From Acanthaster planci (lineage: Eukaryota; Echinodermata; Asteroidea; Valvatida; Acanthasteridae), in the NCBI RefSeq assembly GCF_001949145.1, contig NW_019091620.1:735735-750717 (forward strand): a stretch of 14,983 nucleotides of DNA. The letters run 5' to 3'. Both the position numbers and the translations under genes were made by a program. The notes under the pieces were generated by a model. The model was not told the DNA's origin, made no database searches, and was given only the letters and a program-made list of their open reading frames with translations. This document shows, in pieces, positions 6,631 through 14,269 of the stretch (positions are counted from its first letter, which is position 1; each line of letters begins with the position of its first letter).

Positions 6631-7902
6631 TTACATCTTTTGCACGTATGTCAAAATTAAAACGCCGACGCCTACTAATAAAGTCCACACGTGCTCTGCG
6701 ACCCATCCGACCGCTTTACTCTCCATGTTTAATATCAACCCAAGTATGCTACCTTCTGTCCCCGGCAAAGCCGCAAGCGCTTTAAGGCCTAGTTTCTTCA
6801 ACACGTTTGCCAAATTCCACAATTGTCGTTTTACCCAATCGACTACGCTGCGTTTTGAAGGAGGTGCCCAAGTTGGCTTGGGTCCGGGTTCTGGCCCCAG
6901 TTTAGGCCTGGGTTCTGGTTCCGGCGTGCCTGCTGCACAACATTGGCAACCACGCTAAATATGAATCTACTAATAGCCAACCCAGAGGCAGTTAAAATGC
7001 TCGCAATCGTGATGCCTTGTTCACGAAATTACACACGAATCGTTTCGCCCAAAGTAAGTCAGGTCTTTATCCATTACGGCTTCGATCGTATCTTTAATGC
7101 GGTTGATCTGACTTCTCAGTTTATCGGTGTTTCTATTTATAATCTCTAATCTTCCGCGCCTTTCAACTTGTAAATCGTCCAATTGTTCCGAAAGTTACGC
7201 TCTTTCTGCATTGGTCGTCGCTTCTTCCAGTTGATTTTTAACTTGTTGAATTTTTTTCGTTCAACTGATCTAATTTACCCTGAATTAAAATTAGCGCGCC
7301 TTTAGTCGTTTGTAGCGATTTATTTAGAGCTCCCAATTCTCGAAAATTTAATCCTTCTGTTCATTTCCAGTTTAATCATTTTAAACTATGGGCGACCTGT
7401 TCTATTTTAAGGCCATAGTGGACGAAACCTAATATATATTAAATAAAATCTGATCCAGAATAGCCGGCGTGCCTAGCACGATCTGCTATAGTGTCTAAGT
7501 ATACTACTTTGCCGGGACTTTTTTTACTCGTTAAAAGAACTTCCTTACTTAACCGACTTTCCCAACCTTTAAAAAAAATTTATTTGGTCGATATTCGAAA
7601 ATTTCGTATTGTGATAAATTTGGTACATCAGGTTGGCCCAATTTTCTGTAATACTCTTAAAAGTTGTCTACCACGGGATTAGTTAAAAATGCCTGCGTGT
7701 CCAGGTCTAATGTGCCCGGCCTGGGATCGACGGTCAATGTCGGTCTGATCGAACCGTGAGTGAATGAAGTCTTGTCTAATTTACTGTCAATTTCTACCGT
7801 GCCTAAAGAATCTTCAAAATCTGGATCGCCGTCATACGCTAAATTTGATTCCCCTCTGTCTAATAGTGGTATTTCTTCAGGGTCAAATCTGCCTTCTGCC
7901 AT
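6631..7902 (-). pseudogene. coiled-coil membrane protein
   Basis: The start is ATG 7902 (MAEGRFDPEEIPLLDRGES), giving an acidic N-terminus that runs to a stop at 7657-7659. Other minus-strand frames continue it: LGQPDVPNLSQYEIFEYRP (about 7640-7580), then a strongly heptad-like stretch between about 7255 and 7050 (IQQVKNQLEEATTNAE; LSEQLDDLQVERRGRLEII) broken by TAA at 7195-7197. The C-terminal frame 6822-6631 holds NVLKKLGLKALAALPG and a hydrophobic WVAEHVWTLLVGVGVLILTY before the last residues. Overall about 420 codons: acidic head, coiled coil, C-terminal membrane segments. From memory, unverified, cnidarian genomes hold repeated proteins of this layout. It is probably a structural or membrane protein of the virion. 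Confidence 0.6.
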
Positions 7903-7929
7903 TTTTTTGTAATAAACGTGTTTTTATTT
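7903..7929 (-). promoter_or_regulatory. promoter box of the coiled-coil gene
   Basis: Read on the minus strand, AAAAACACGTTTATTACAAA followed by A's ends at the ATG at 7902. It is nearly the same as the box at 13596-13620 on the other strand. Confidence 0.55.
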
Positions 7930-8177
7930 CAAGCGGGTGGGTAAACTCGCGGGTAAAATGCCCTGCGATACGAGCTTTCCTTGCGTGGCCAATGCGCCAC
8001 TTGACACTGCGGTCAATTTAACGCGTCCTCGATGGATAATTTATTTAGATCGGTCGGTTTAATTTTGAAAAGCTTATTTGATAACATTGTGCATGTTATT
8101 GAAATTAAACTGACTACGGCACCGTGGTACACCGTATTTGCGACGCCATTTACGTCGATAGCTTCAGCGTCACTCAT
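7924..8177 (-). pseudogene. small membrane protein MSDAEAI, one frameshift
   Basis: ATG at 8177 opens MSDAEAIDVNGVANTVYHGA, followed by a hydrophobic VVSLISITCTM and a basic KLFKIKP, ending at TGA 8013-8015. A neighbouring frame continues at once with SSGALATQGKLVSQGILPAS to TAA at 7924-7926. The spacing (254 bases) shows a one-base shift near 8015. The full length would be about 83 residues with one membrane segment. From memory, unverified, cnidarian elements carry small proteins ending in a similar LVxQGxLPA motif. It overlaps the promoter box of the next gene. Confidence 0.55.
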
Positions 8178-8206
8178 TCTTATTATATAGCATTTTTAAA
8201 ATTATT
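8178..8206 (-). promoter_or_regulatory. promoter box of the small membrane gene
   Basis: On the minus strand ATTTTAAAAATGCTATATAA followed by TAAGA ends at the ATG at 8177. It is one of the best matches to the shared box and overlaps the stop codon of the gene before it (8202-8204). Confidence 0.6.
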
Positions 8207-8551
8207 CCATGTCTAAAATTTCGGGCGTTGGTGCGGTCGTTTTAACTTTTGGAGGCGTTTGAAAAGTTGTAACTTTTGTGGGTGTTGACCTTTTTTTCAA
8301 AAGTAAAAACACGGCGAGTGTTTCAATTGCCAAATCGCCTAAAATTAAATTTCTGTTTTACGTGACTGTTTTATAAATTTTATTTTCCGGTGTTATTTCA
8401 GCCTCGGATTTGCCAATTTTCTTGTTGTGCCGGCTATTTTTTTCCCTGTTCAACGCGTTTGGGATTTTTAACCTTGGCCACTGTTTGCACCTGACTCTAC
8501 CGGACTCGGGGCACGTGTCGGTGCTGCTGTGGGCTGTTCTTCCGTTGACAT
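8202..8551 (-). pseudogene. small single-pass membrane protein with NPKRVEQGKK motif
   Basis: ATG at 8551 starts MSTEEQPTAAPTRAPSPVES, a Thr/Pro/Ala-rich head. After a shift comes the basic NPKRVEQGKKIAG. A further frame carries HNKKIGKSEAEITPENKIYK to 8358, and another shift leads to GDLAIETLAVFLLLKKR, a short membrane helix, then a Thr/Pro-rich tail stopping at 8202-8204. At least three breaks in about 115 codons. From memory, unverified, invertebrate elements have proteins with the same order: polar head, P-K-x-V-x-x-G-K-x-L-A, one helix, polar tail. Minor membrane protein of unknown role. Confidence 0.5.
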
Positions 8552-8580
8552 GTTCTTTTATAATAGACGCGTTTTTATTA
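8552..8580 (-). promoter_or_regulatory. promoter box of the NPKRVEQGKK gene
   Basis: On the minus strand TAATAAAAACGCGTCTATTA followed by TAAAAGAAC ends at the ATG at 8551. It overlaps the 3' end of the MDDIK gene and matches the shared box (AAAAACGCGT then TATTATAAAA). Confidence 0.6.
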
Positions 8581-8981
8581 ATGGATAAATGCTTCGTTGT
8601 TATTAACGGAGATAGGGATAGGTAAATGACATATTTGTAACATAACTCGCTTAAAAAGGGACTCATCGTTTGGTTAATGATGGGATCGTTGTTTAAATCT
8701 TTAGTTGGGTCTTCTTCAAAAGGCGCGTATACAAGCTTAAAATCGCGTTTCCCAGTGTATTGACAATGTCTGTGCCAAAGCGCGCTTCGTATAAATTGAA
8801 TGATTTTTCTCAGTCTGCCAGAGTTAACGTTTCGATTTCTTTGATGGAATATTCTTTGCCCAAATATTTTTTGGACTCGCCAAAGGCCGCTATCGAACAG
8901 AGTCCGTCTTTGACATCGGGCTTTTTCGGGTGATTGTATAGATTTTCTTGACTCGCTGAGAATTGATTTAATGTCATCCAT
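8577..8981 (-). pseudogene. MDDIK-family conserved protein
   Basis: It opens at ATG 8981 with MDDIKSILSESRKSIQ. The long frame from there runs on to 8358, but its middle (about 8920-8710) is compositionally odd, and the neighbouring frame looks genuine: KYLGKEYSIKEIETLTLAD, a stop at 8810-8812, then LYEARFGTDIVNTLGNAILS. A second shift near 8710 returns to the first frame with DLNNDPIINQTMSPFLSELC, then hydrophobic YVIYLSLSPLI, ending near 8577. About 135 codons. From memory, unverified, this matches a repeated cnidarian family (K-Y-x-G-K-E, then a G-x-x-L-x-x-L-Y core, then D-L-N-x-D-P). Function unknown. Confidence 0.5.
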
Positions 8982-9103
8982 TTTAATATATGAATAGGTA
9001 CTTGTATGTATAATAGGTCAAGTTAATAATTGCAATAACTAGCTCAATAACTACCTGGATTAACTGCAACATTGCTGTTATTTAATTAAAACAAAATTTT
9101 AAA

Positions 9104-9142
9104 AATGCTATAGCCGAACTTATGTAGCTCGACTATAGCATT
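9104..9142. repeat. inverted repeat with 14-bp arms
   Basis: AATGCTATAGCCGA (9104-9117) and TCGACTATAGCATT (9129-9142) pair with one mismatch around an 11-base loop. It lies about 120 bases upstream of the MDDIK start. The arms begin like the promoter box (TTTTAAAAATGCTATA), so it may be a promoter pair, an operator-like site or a hairpin. Confidence 0.4.
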
Positions 9143-9204
9143 CTAAACCAAATTTTCAGCTATTGATATCTAGCTTATATTAGCTAATAGATTATTTATG
9201 TAAG

Positions 9205-9279
9205 GTCGCAGGCGACGCAGGGTGGGAAGAAACCGTACGGTTCCCTCAGGGTGTAGGACGTGCGTCCTCCGGTAAGGAG
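9205..9279. other. cluster of short hairpins (possible structured RNA)
   Basis: Four small inverted repeats stand in series: GTCGC/GCGAC (9205-9216), GGGAA/TTCCC (9224-9245) enclosing the palindrome AACCGTACGGTT, AGGACG/CGTCCT (9255-9268) and CTCC/GGAG (9267-9279). Each is weak alone. I find no hammerhead core and know no matching RNA family. Confidence 0.3.
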
Positions 9280-9616
9280 ATCCACATATCCAAGAACAAA
9301 CACCAACGTCTAGCTTCCCTGTTTCTTTATTGGCCAATTAAAAATATCCCTAGATGAAATTAAATCCCTGTAAAATAATTGCACATTACACTAAGTAAAT
9401 AAATGAATACTTTTTACAGTTTATACAGTTATACATATGTCAAAGTATGTTTTTCAACTACTGTACATGGGTATCACTCAAAAGTACACATGGGCTTAAT
9501 TCCCAACTCACCCAACAACCGTGGGCTTGGTACCTCAATATTCTTGTGGCATCAGGTATTAGAGGCAGTAGTAGGTAAAGGACAGTTCAGGGCCACCCCT
9601 CTAGTCTAACTCGCCT

Positions 9617-9684
9617 CCCCCACTCCCCCGCCCACAAACCCCCACCTGCGCCGGGGTTCCCCCTTTCTTACTTAACCCCGGCGC
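9617..9684. other. C-rich G-quadruplex candidate and GC hairpin
   Basis: C-runs of 5, 5, 3 and 5 with loops of 3, 1 and 5 bases (9617-9643) would allow a G-quadruplex on the minus strand. Directly after it GCGCCGGGGTT (9648-9658) and AACCCCGGCGC (9674-9684) form a perfect 11-bp hairpin. Both lie about 170-240 bases before the first gene of copy 2. Confidence 0.4.
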
Positions 9685-9826
9685 TTCTTCAACTCACAGA
9701 CTTTGCTCGTCCACACGTCACCCACCCTCACAGACCAATTCACTCGCCTTGGCCTTTGACCTCAGGTGCTTTCCCAACCCGACCAAACTCGTGACTCCTA
9801 CTTGGAGCGCTCAGTTTACGACCTCC

Positions 9827-9854
9827 TTAAATAAATGGGCTATATGTAAAAACC
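9827..9854 (+). promoter_or_regulatory. CCTTAAATAAAT-type promoter box, copy 2 DDHERLN gene
   Basis: CCTTAAATAAATGGGCTATA, then TGTAAAAACC, ends at the ATG at 9855. It belongs to the same class as the boxes before 3492 and 11339. Confidence 0.55.
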
Positions 9855-10626
9855 ATGTCTAACCAAACCTACATCGTAACCGACGACCACGAGCGTCTCA
9901 ATGCCGACAACTGCGACCCCAGCGTCACTTTTGGTCCTTTTGACCCGAGTAAATTAATCATTTCAAAACCCGCGATTAAAGAAGGCCAACACGCAACTGT
10001 ATGCAGCTCGCCTATTTTTTTATCACCACAACGGTCAAGATAAATGCCTGTTAATTATGACGACCGAACCCTGTTACGGCATAAACCAGTTGTATAAATG
10101 TGGTACTAGAGACAAAACCTCTGAAAATATAACAGGCCGGCAAATATGCTACCAAATTCAGCAACCTACTGTAAACATACTCGATCAAATAAATTTAGCT
10201 GTTTATAGATTCATCGATTCTCAAGCCACCATCAAGTCTAACATTCCATCTAATACCAGTAACGCCTACAAAGCCAGTTGCAATGTTGATGATTTGAACA
10301 AGATCGAATATTTAGTTAAACCACCTTCACGGCCAAGCATCGAATGTATGTTAAAATAGATCCCTATGCTTTCCTATTTGATCACCGAAAAAGACCCAAT
10401 GGATTGATTCGTCAAATACCGATGATTTATAAATAAGAAACGTGACGCACAATCTTTTATTTACCCAAAAGACGTATATTACGGTACTCACGGTTCGATG
10501 TCATGTGGGGCCAGTGTCAGGTATAAAGTATCAGCAGCTATGTTGAATATTAGAAATGACGGCCTAATTTCAAATAAATCTGTGCTACAAGCGTTTAGTG
10601 GATTTGATTCGAAAGATGAATTATAA
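9855..10626 (+). pseudogene. DDHERLN-family virus-like protein, copy 2
   Basis: The start ATG 9855 gives MSNQTYIVTDDHERLNADNC. A frame change within a run of seven T (10015-10021) ends the first frame at 10041-10043. The next frame carries PCYGINQLYK, GRQICYQI, ILDQINLAVYRFID and NAYKASCNVDDLNKIEYLV up to TAG at 10357-10359. A third stretch (DPYAFLFDHRKRPNGLIRQ) ends at TAA about 10434. The last stretch reads FIYPKDVYYGTHGSMSCGAS, then IRNDGLISNKSVLQAFSGFD, ending at 10624-10626. About 257 codons in total. There is no transposon insertion here, so this copy shows the layout that copy 1 lost. The C-terminal THGSMSCGAS looks slightly like a cysteine-protease motif, but copy 1 has R for G and no catalytic His/Asp order is seen. 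Function unknown. Confidence 0.6.
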
Positions 10627-10649
10627 GTTTTGAGCTTCAGAAAAATTGA

Positions 10650-10681
10650 ATTTGTTTTTAAAACCTTATGTAAAATTAGAG
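10650..10681 (+). promoter_or_regulatory. promoter box of the Cys-rich gene, copy 2
   Basis: TTTTTAAAACCTTATGTAAA, then ATTAGAG, ends at the ATG at 10682. This supports 10682 rather than the upstream TTG at 10646 as the start. Confidence 0.55.
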
Positions 10682-11314
10682 ATGAAACAATTAAACATTC
10701 CAACATTAACCGACAAATATTTCAATGGCCACTTTTGCAAAAATGTAAAAGCGTGCCATAGCGTAATGGACGGCAACAATTGCTACAACTGTAATAATTC
10801 AAGGCGTATTGGTTCGTGTAAAGATTGCTTTAATGTTGAATGTTGTTACGGCGATTGCGCAGATTGTTATGACAGCACATACTGTCAATTTTGCGACAGC
10901 TGTCAAAAATGTGACGAGTGTCAACTATGTATCGAGTGCTTTGATTGCTCTTCTGGCTATTGTGTGAATTGTACAGGCCTGCATAACGAAGACTTTTTAA
11001 TATTTATTGGCGACCAAAATGGCGGTCATTATAAAAAACTAAAATTTATGACAAATGACGACTTTAAACCAACAACAGATTTAGGCAAGAGGTTACAACA
11101 ATTAGGAATAATGGTTGATGAAACCGCAAAGGCGGATCTAAACAGCGAAGAAGAGTCTGAAGAAGAACATGAACCCTCGGATGAAGAACCCTCTGAGAAG
11201 AATATGAAGAAGAATCAGAAGAAGAGGACGCGCCAGATAGAAGTACAAAATGAGTGGACACGTGAATTTTTGCGCCAGGCGATGGCTTCAGAAGACTTTG
11301 TAAGACCCCCTTAA
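10682..11314 (+). CDS. Cys-rich repeat protein with acidic tail, copy 2, intact
   Basis: From ATG 10682 (MKQLNIPTLTDKYFNGHFC) the frame is open for 210 residues. The middle third holds about 20 cysteines, mostly in CxxC steps (SCKDCFNVECCYGDCADC, CDSCQKCDECQLCIECFDC), like the Cys-ladder repeats seen in some phage and large-virus proteins. Next comes ENEDFL-type to KKLKFMTNDD, then an acidic Glu/Ser-rich stretch (EESEEEHEPSDEEPSE), a basic KKNQKKRTRQ and a C-terminus ending FVRPP. It is the only gene in the window without a break. Metal or nucleic-acid binding is likely from composition alone; no family was recognised. It stands between the DDHERLN and TFIIB-like genes here, but before DDHERLN in copy 1. 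Confidence 0.7.
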   Translation: MKQLNIPTLTDKYFNGHFCKNVKACHSVMDGNNCYNCNNSRRIGSCKDCFNVECCYGDCADCYDSTYCQFCDSCQKCDECQLCIECFDCSSGYCVNCTGLHNEDFLIFIGDQNGGHYKKLKFMTNDDFKPTTDLGKRLQQLGIMVDETAKADLNSEEESEEEHEPSDEEPSEKNMKKNQKKRTRQIEVQNEWTREFLRQAMASEDFVRPP

Positions 11315-11338
11315 ATAAATAGACTATTAATAAAAACA
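11309..11338 (+). promoter_or_regulatory. CCTTAAATAAAT-type promoter box, copy 2 TFIIB-like gene
   Basis: CCCTTAAATAAATAGACTAT, then TAATAAAAACA, runs into the ATG at 11339. Its first bases overlap the Cys-rich stop codon, showing how tightly the genes are packed. Confidence 0.55.
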
Positions 11339-11810
11339 ATGACAGACCGAGAGATTTACGAAGTAACTATTATAGAAAAGTTACTAGACCACCGCCACCA
11401 AAAAATACGTGCCCGCACGACAACAAATTAAAAAAAAAATTACAAACTTGCATGCCGGAATAGCGGATTAGTGTTTGCTCAGATTTATTCAGACGAAGCA
11501 GAAAACGTGCTTGTCAAATATAATCAGCGTTTTGTTTACAGAAACCGACGCAAAAATCGAGTAAAACTTTAAAAGAGTTTAACGTTCAATTGATGCATGA
11601 TCAAGAGTGCGCTATAGAATACAAGCCAAGCCGAGTTATAGCGGGTAAGATCTTTAGAGGAAAACCACTGAAGGCCTTGATTGCCGTCTGTTACCAAAAC
11701 GGAACTGGGGAAGCTGAATCAACCGTTAAAGACTTATTCAAGTATCGGAGAAACACTGGAACGAAGCCGTCAAAAAGTTTAAAACCTGGTTTTTTAAAAT
11801 ATGTATATAA
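11339..11810 (+). pseudogene. TFIIB-like transcription factor, copy 2
   Basis: ATG 11339 opens MTDREIYEVTIIEKLLDHRH and stops after 30 residues near 11431, next to a run of nine A. A shifted frame carries LACRNSGLVFAQIYSDEAEN, where the second Cys of the knuckle seen in copy 1 is Ser. Another frame, from about 11590, carries SRVIAGKIFRGKPLKALIAV then CYQ, the cyclin-fold-like stretch. Near 11740 the frame moves again to VSEKHWNEAVKKFKTWFF and ends at TAA 11808-11810, overlapping the promoter box of the next gene. The copy 2 frame after 11740 runs by chance into the next gene, so a 139-residue open frame here is not one protein. The TFIIB assignment has the same basis as in copy 1. Confidence 0.5.
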
Positions 11811-11814
11811 TAAA
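11791..11814 (+). promoter_or_regulatory. promoter box of the penton-like gene, copy 2
   Basis: TTTTTAAAATATGTATATAA then TAAA ends at the ATG at 11815. It matches 13596-13620 closely and aligns with the copy 1 box at 3964-3988. Confidence 0.6.
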
Positions 11815-12132
11815 ATGGAGATTTACACTTTTCACTTGACCAGAAATCCACAGACGTTTAGACTCAATGATATCATTCATAACGAGAAAAGTAACAAATC
11901 CGTTCGAGTCAAAAATATGCAATTGGAAACCAAGTATTTTGATATTACCAAAACTACAGAAATTGAGTGGCAAGAAAGAACGCCTATGACATTAGGTATA
12001 GAAGGATAAAAAACCACAGAATTAATGAAATATAAAAATATGTTTTTAACAGATAAAGTAAGAGGTGGAATAAGTTTTGCAGCCTGGGGCGGCATGCCTG
12101 TGACCCTGCGGTGTTTTAGGTGCGGAGTTCTA

Positions 12133-12790
12133 CTGATGTGACGACCTTGAATCGGACCGAATGTTCAGCCTAGTACGTTGTCTCTTCAAACTTTGATTCT
12201 GTTTTTGATACTCTGTCACACGCTGCGGGCTATACGCTAACACGGAATTACTTTTTGACAGAAAGCAAGTGAAATTACACAAATTAAAAAGGTTAAGAAA
12301 CGGACGAATGCGCAACGAAAATTGTGAAAGGGCAAGGCACACATCATGGCATGCATGCATTGCGCATGCGTGGTGACACATTTTGCTAGCCCGCAGTTCA
12401 GCAGTTGTTTATTGCGCATGCTGTGCACGTTAAAAATTTCACATGAGCTCCAAGTCAAAAAACGTTTTTCTTTGTTCATCAGACCGCAAATGTTTCGCAC
12501 CACTCGTGCACGGACGGATGCTGACAGGTCAAATTGCCGGATCAGATCCACCTTTTGCGTTCCCTTCTGATCGTGATCCGCCAATTGCAGGATCTGATCC
12601 ACCAATTGGGGGATCTGTATCCTGCTCCAGAGGAGGACCAAGAATGGTGGATCTGATCCTGATCCACCTTATAACGGTTAGCGTTCCCACTACACACAAT
12701 TGCTGGATCTGATCCACTATTTGGGGGATCTGATCGGGCGATTTGGCAAAAGGTGGATCAGATCCCCCAATTGGTGGATCAAGTGGGAAC
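12133..12790. mobile_element. insertion-like stretch ending in a GATC-rich array
   Basis: Nothing between about 12133 and 12790 matches copy 1 or reads as viral protein. It has NRF1-like TGCGCATGCGTG and a second ATTGCGCATGC 52 bases later (12359 and 12411), then the GATC array. No clear terminal repeats or target duplication were found, so the borders are approximate; one or two insertions are possible. Confidence 0.35.
12537..12781. repeat. GGATCnGATCC array with internal inverted repeats
   Basis: About 17 GATC words fall in 245 bases, mostly as GGATCTGATCC or GGATCAGATCC, with a rough 21-base unit GGATCTGATCCACCAATTGG. The outer part is inverted: GGATCAGATCCACCTTTTGC near 12539 pairs with GCAAAAGGTGGATCAGATCC near 12747. 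The array would fold into long hairpins. Open frames reading DPPIGGS repeats on either strand are by-products. Confidence 0.6.
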
Positions 12791-13570
12791 GGGCTGTAAT
12801 ATTGGAGAGATTTTTTATGGAATTGATTCACAGATAAACGATTTCCAAAGTGTTTCGCAAGGAAGAAGGGGTATATTTCACTCAATTATATCTAGATCGA
12901 CGGGATTATTAGAGGCTTTTATAGCAATTTTTGACAGATTAAATTTCAAAAGTGTTTCATTAGATCAACCTCCCAGTGAATCTGGCTTTACGACCGAAAT
13001 AAAAAGAAAATACGTTTGGGTCCCTGATGGCCGTGGTCCTGAGTATGATAATTATTGGTGGTTTATGGACTATCCTAAAAGTCTTAATTTCAAAGGAAAT
13101 GTGATACCTATATTTAAAAAACTTCATGCAAAATATATGTTTGGCACAGTAGACGCCATTAAAGCCAGTAGCATTATATTAGAACCCGGTTATTACGATA
13201 TAGATTGGTATGATTTTATTTTAAACGCAATTTCTGGTGTAGGTTTAAGTTCATGCGGAGTCCAACTTGGTGACTTTAGCCGTTTTAGACCCCAGGCTCG
13301 ATTTGATTTTAAATAAAGAAGTGGTGAATTTGTTGAACCTACCCAGAAACGACCTTACACACATGACCATTTATAAAGGTAATCAGGATTTAGACCCCGT
13401 AAAATATCTATTTATCCAATGTAAGCAGTTAAACACCAGCACCAATTTTTATAATGGGCAATCATCAGACTTATTGGGCGTTGTAAATGCAAATTCTCGC
13501 GATTTGGTTAGTACAGATAAAACACCAATTGTTAAGTGATAAAGGTGACGGGGTTTTCCTCGAGTTATAA

Positions 13571-13624
13571 TTTTTTTAAAAACCGTTTATATACATTTTT
13601 TAAAAACACGTATATAATAAAAAG
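13571..13624 (+). promoter_or_regulatory. double promoter box of the hydrophobic/ISQEEF gene, copy 2
   Basis: Two boxes stand in tandem: TTTTTTTAAAAACCGTTTAT (from 13571) and TTTTTTAAAAACACGTATAT (from 13596), the second ending in AATAAAAAG just before the ATG at 13625. This is the clearest instance of the shared motif. Confidence 0.65.
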
Positions 13625-14269
13625 ATGTCGACTACCAAAATTTACCCAGAGTTACCCAAAATTGACCCCGAACAAGCGGAAACTAAAGTCTACAGGCTCA
13701 AAAAGATCGACGAAATCAAATCCCAGATATTAAGAGGACGTGACGCGTGCAAAACTAGTTACAAAAGATTAAACGAATACTCACTACATCGGTTGCGTGG
13801 AATACGGCGTAAAAGCATTGGGCGCTACCTTGGCAGCCGTTGGAATTCCCGCTCTTTTGGGCAGCATTTCGGCACCCGTGGGACTTTTAATGAAAGGCAT
13901 TGCTATCGGCGCGTTCTGTGTCTACGCTTTGCTAAAATGCACCTGTCGCAGCTGTCCAACAAAACTAAAAACACGACCAAATTCGAATGCTGGCGGACTC
14001 CAAGCTAAACACCATCGAGGAATACGTCTCACACGTGATCGAGGACGGTGACATTTCGCAAGAGGAATTCGTACTGATTTTAGCCGAACTGAAAAAATTT
14101 AACGAAATGAAGGAAAAGATCAGATCAAACAGGAGCATCAAACTACAAGAAAGTAAAGGGACGAGTAAAGAAGAATTTGAAAGACGTGTCAACGAGAGAG
14201 CAGAAACACTCGCTAACGAACGAGGAGCCGTTTTTTAAAAAAGACCGTATGAAAAAACTTGGCGAGTAA
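13625..14269 (+). pseudogene. hydrophobic-core / ISQEEF-family protein, copy 2
   Basis: ATG 13625 opens MSTTKIYPELPKIDPEQAET and then KKIDEIKSQILRGRDACKTS. Near 13790 the frame changes to GVKALGATLAAVGIPALLGS and IAIGAFCVYALLKC, the membrane segment, open to 14051. Near 13985 it changes again to LADSKLNTIEEYVSHVIEDG, ISQEEFVLILAELKKFNEM and a charged helical tail, ending at 14236-14238 where T6 and A6 runs meet. One further frame gives KKLGE and a stop at 14267-14269, as in copy 1. The tail region is strongly charged and probably helical. It shares the order of domains with copy 1 (4245-4901), including the unbroken GAA where copy 1 has TAA. Confidence 0.65.

Larger units (their letters stand above)
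8982..9854. other. gene-free spacer between the two copies
   Basis: Between the divergent starts at 8981 and 9855 I find no supportable gene. It is A/T-rich to about 9200 with a near-perfect 14-bp hairpin (9104-9117 with 9129-9142, one mismatch). A cluster of short hairpins follows (9205-9279), then more neutral sequence, then a C-rich and G/C-rich part (9611-9690). It probably holds the end of copy 1 and the start of copy 2, but no terminal repeat could be proven. Confidence 0.5.
11815..13539 (+). pseudogene. penton-like capsid candidate, copy 2, split by an insertion
   Basis: The N-terminal part starts at ATG 11815 (MEIYTFHLTRNPQTFRLNDI) and stops at 12007-12009, with the frame then open to about 12132. 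After about 700 bases of unrelated sequence, including a GATC-rich array, coding resumes near 12800 (NIGEIFYGIDSQINDFQ). That frame continues to 13316 with ILEPGYYDIDWYDFILNAIS, and a shifted frame to 13539 carries DPVKYLFIQCKQLNTSTNF then SSDLLGVV. The order of a PGxY, then a hydrophobic FxxCxxL, then a DLLxVV motif resembles the penton (minor capsid) proteins of Polintons and adenovirus-like viruses. That call is tentative. The gene lies between TFIIB-like and ISQEEF genes in both copies. The reading of the two parts as one gene relies on copy 1, where both ends are adjacent. Confidence 0.4.

Noticed and set aside
8410-8625. 71-residue hydrophobic plus-strand frame
   Set aside because: It lies antisense to two better-supported minus-strand genes with promoter boxes.
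9403-9609. 68-residue plus-strand frame in the spacer
   Set aside because: No promoter box, no match to copy 1 and no protein-like pattern.
10440-10560. Adenain/Ulp1-like cysteine protease motif (SMSCGAS) in the DDHERLN protein
   Set aside because: Copy 1 has R in place of G, and the required His and Asp/Gln context is not visible.
12537-12781. Bacterial Dam/SeqA-type origin from dense GATC
   Set aside because: The setting is eukaryotic and the words sit in a degenerate repeat with inverted arms.
12237-12885. Open frames with DPPIGGS-type repeats on both strands
   Set aside because: They are by-products of the 21-base GATC-rich array, open on both strands.
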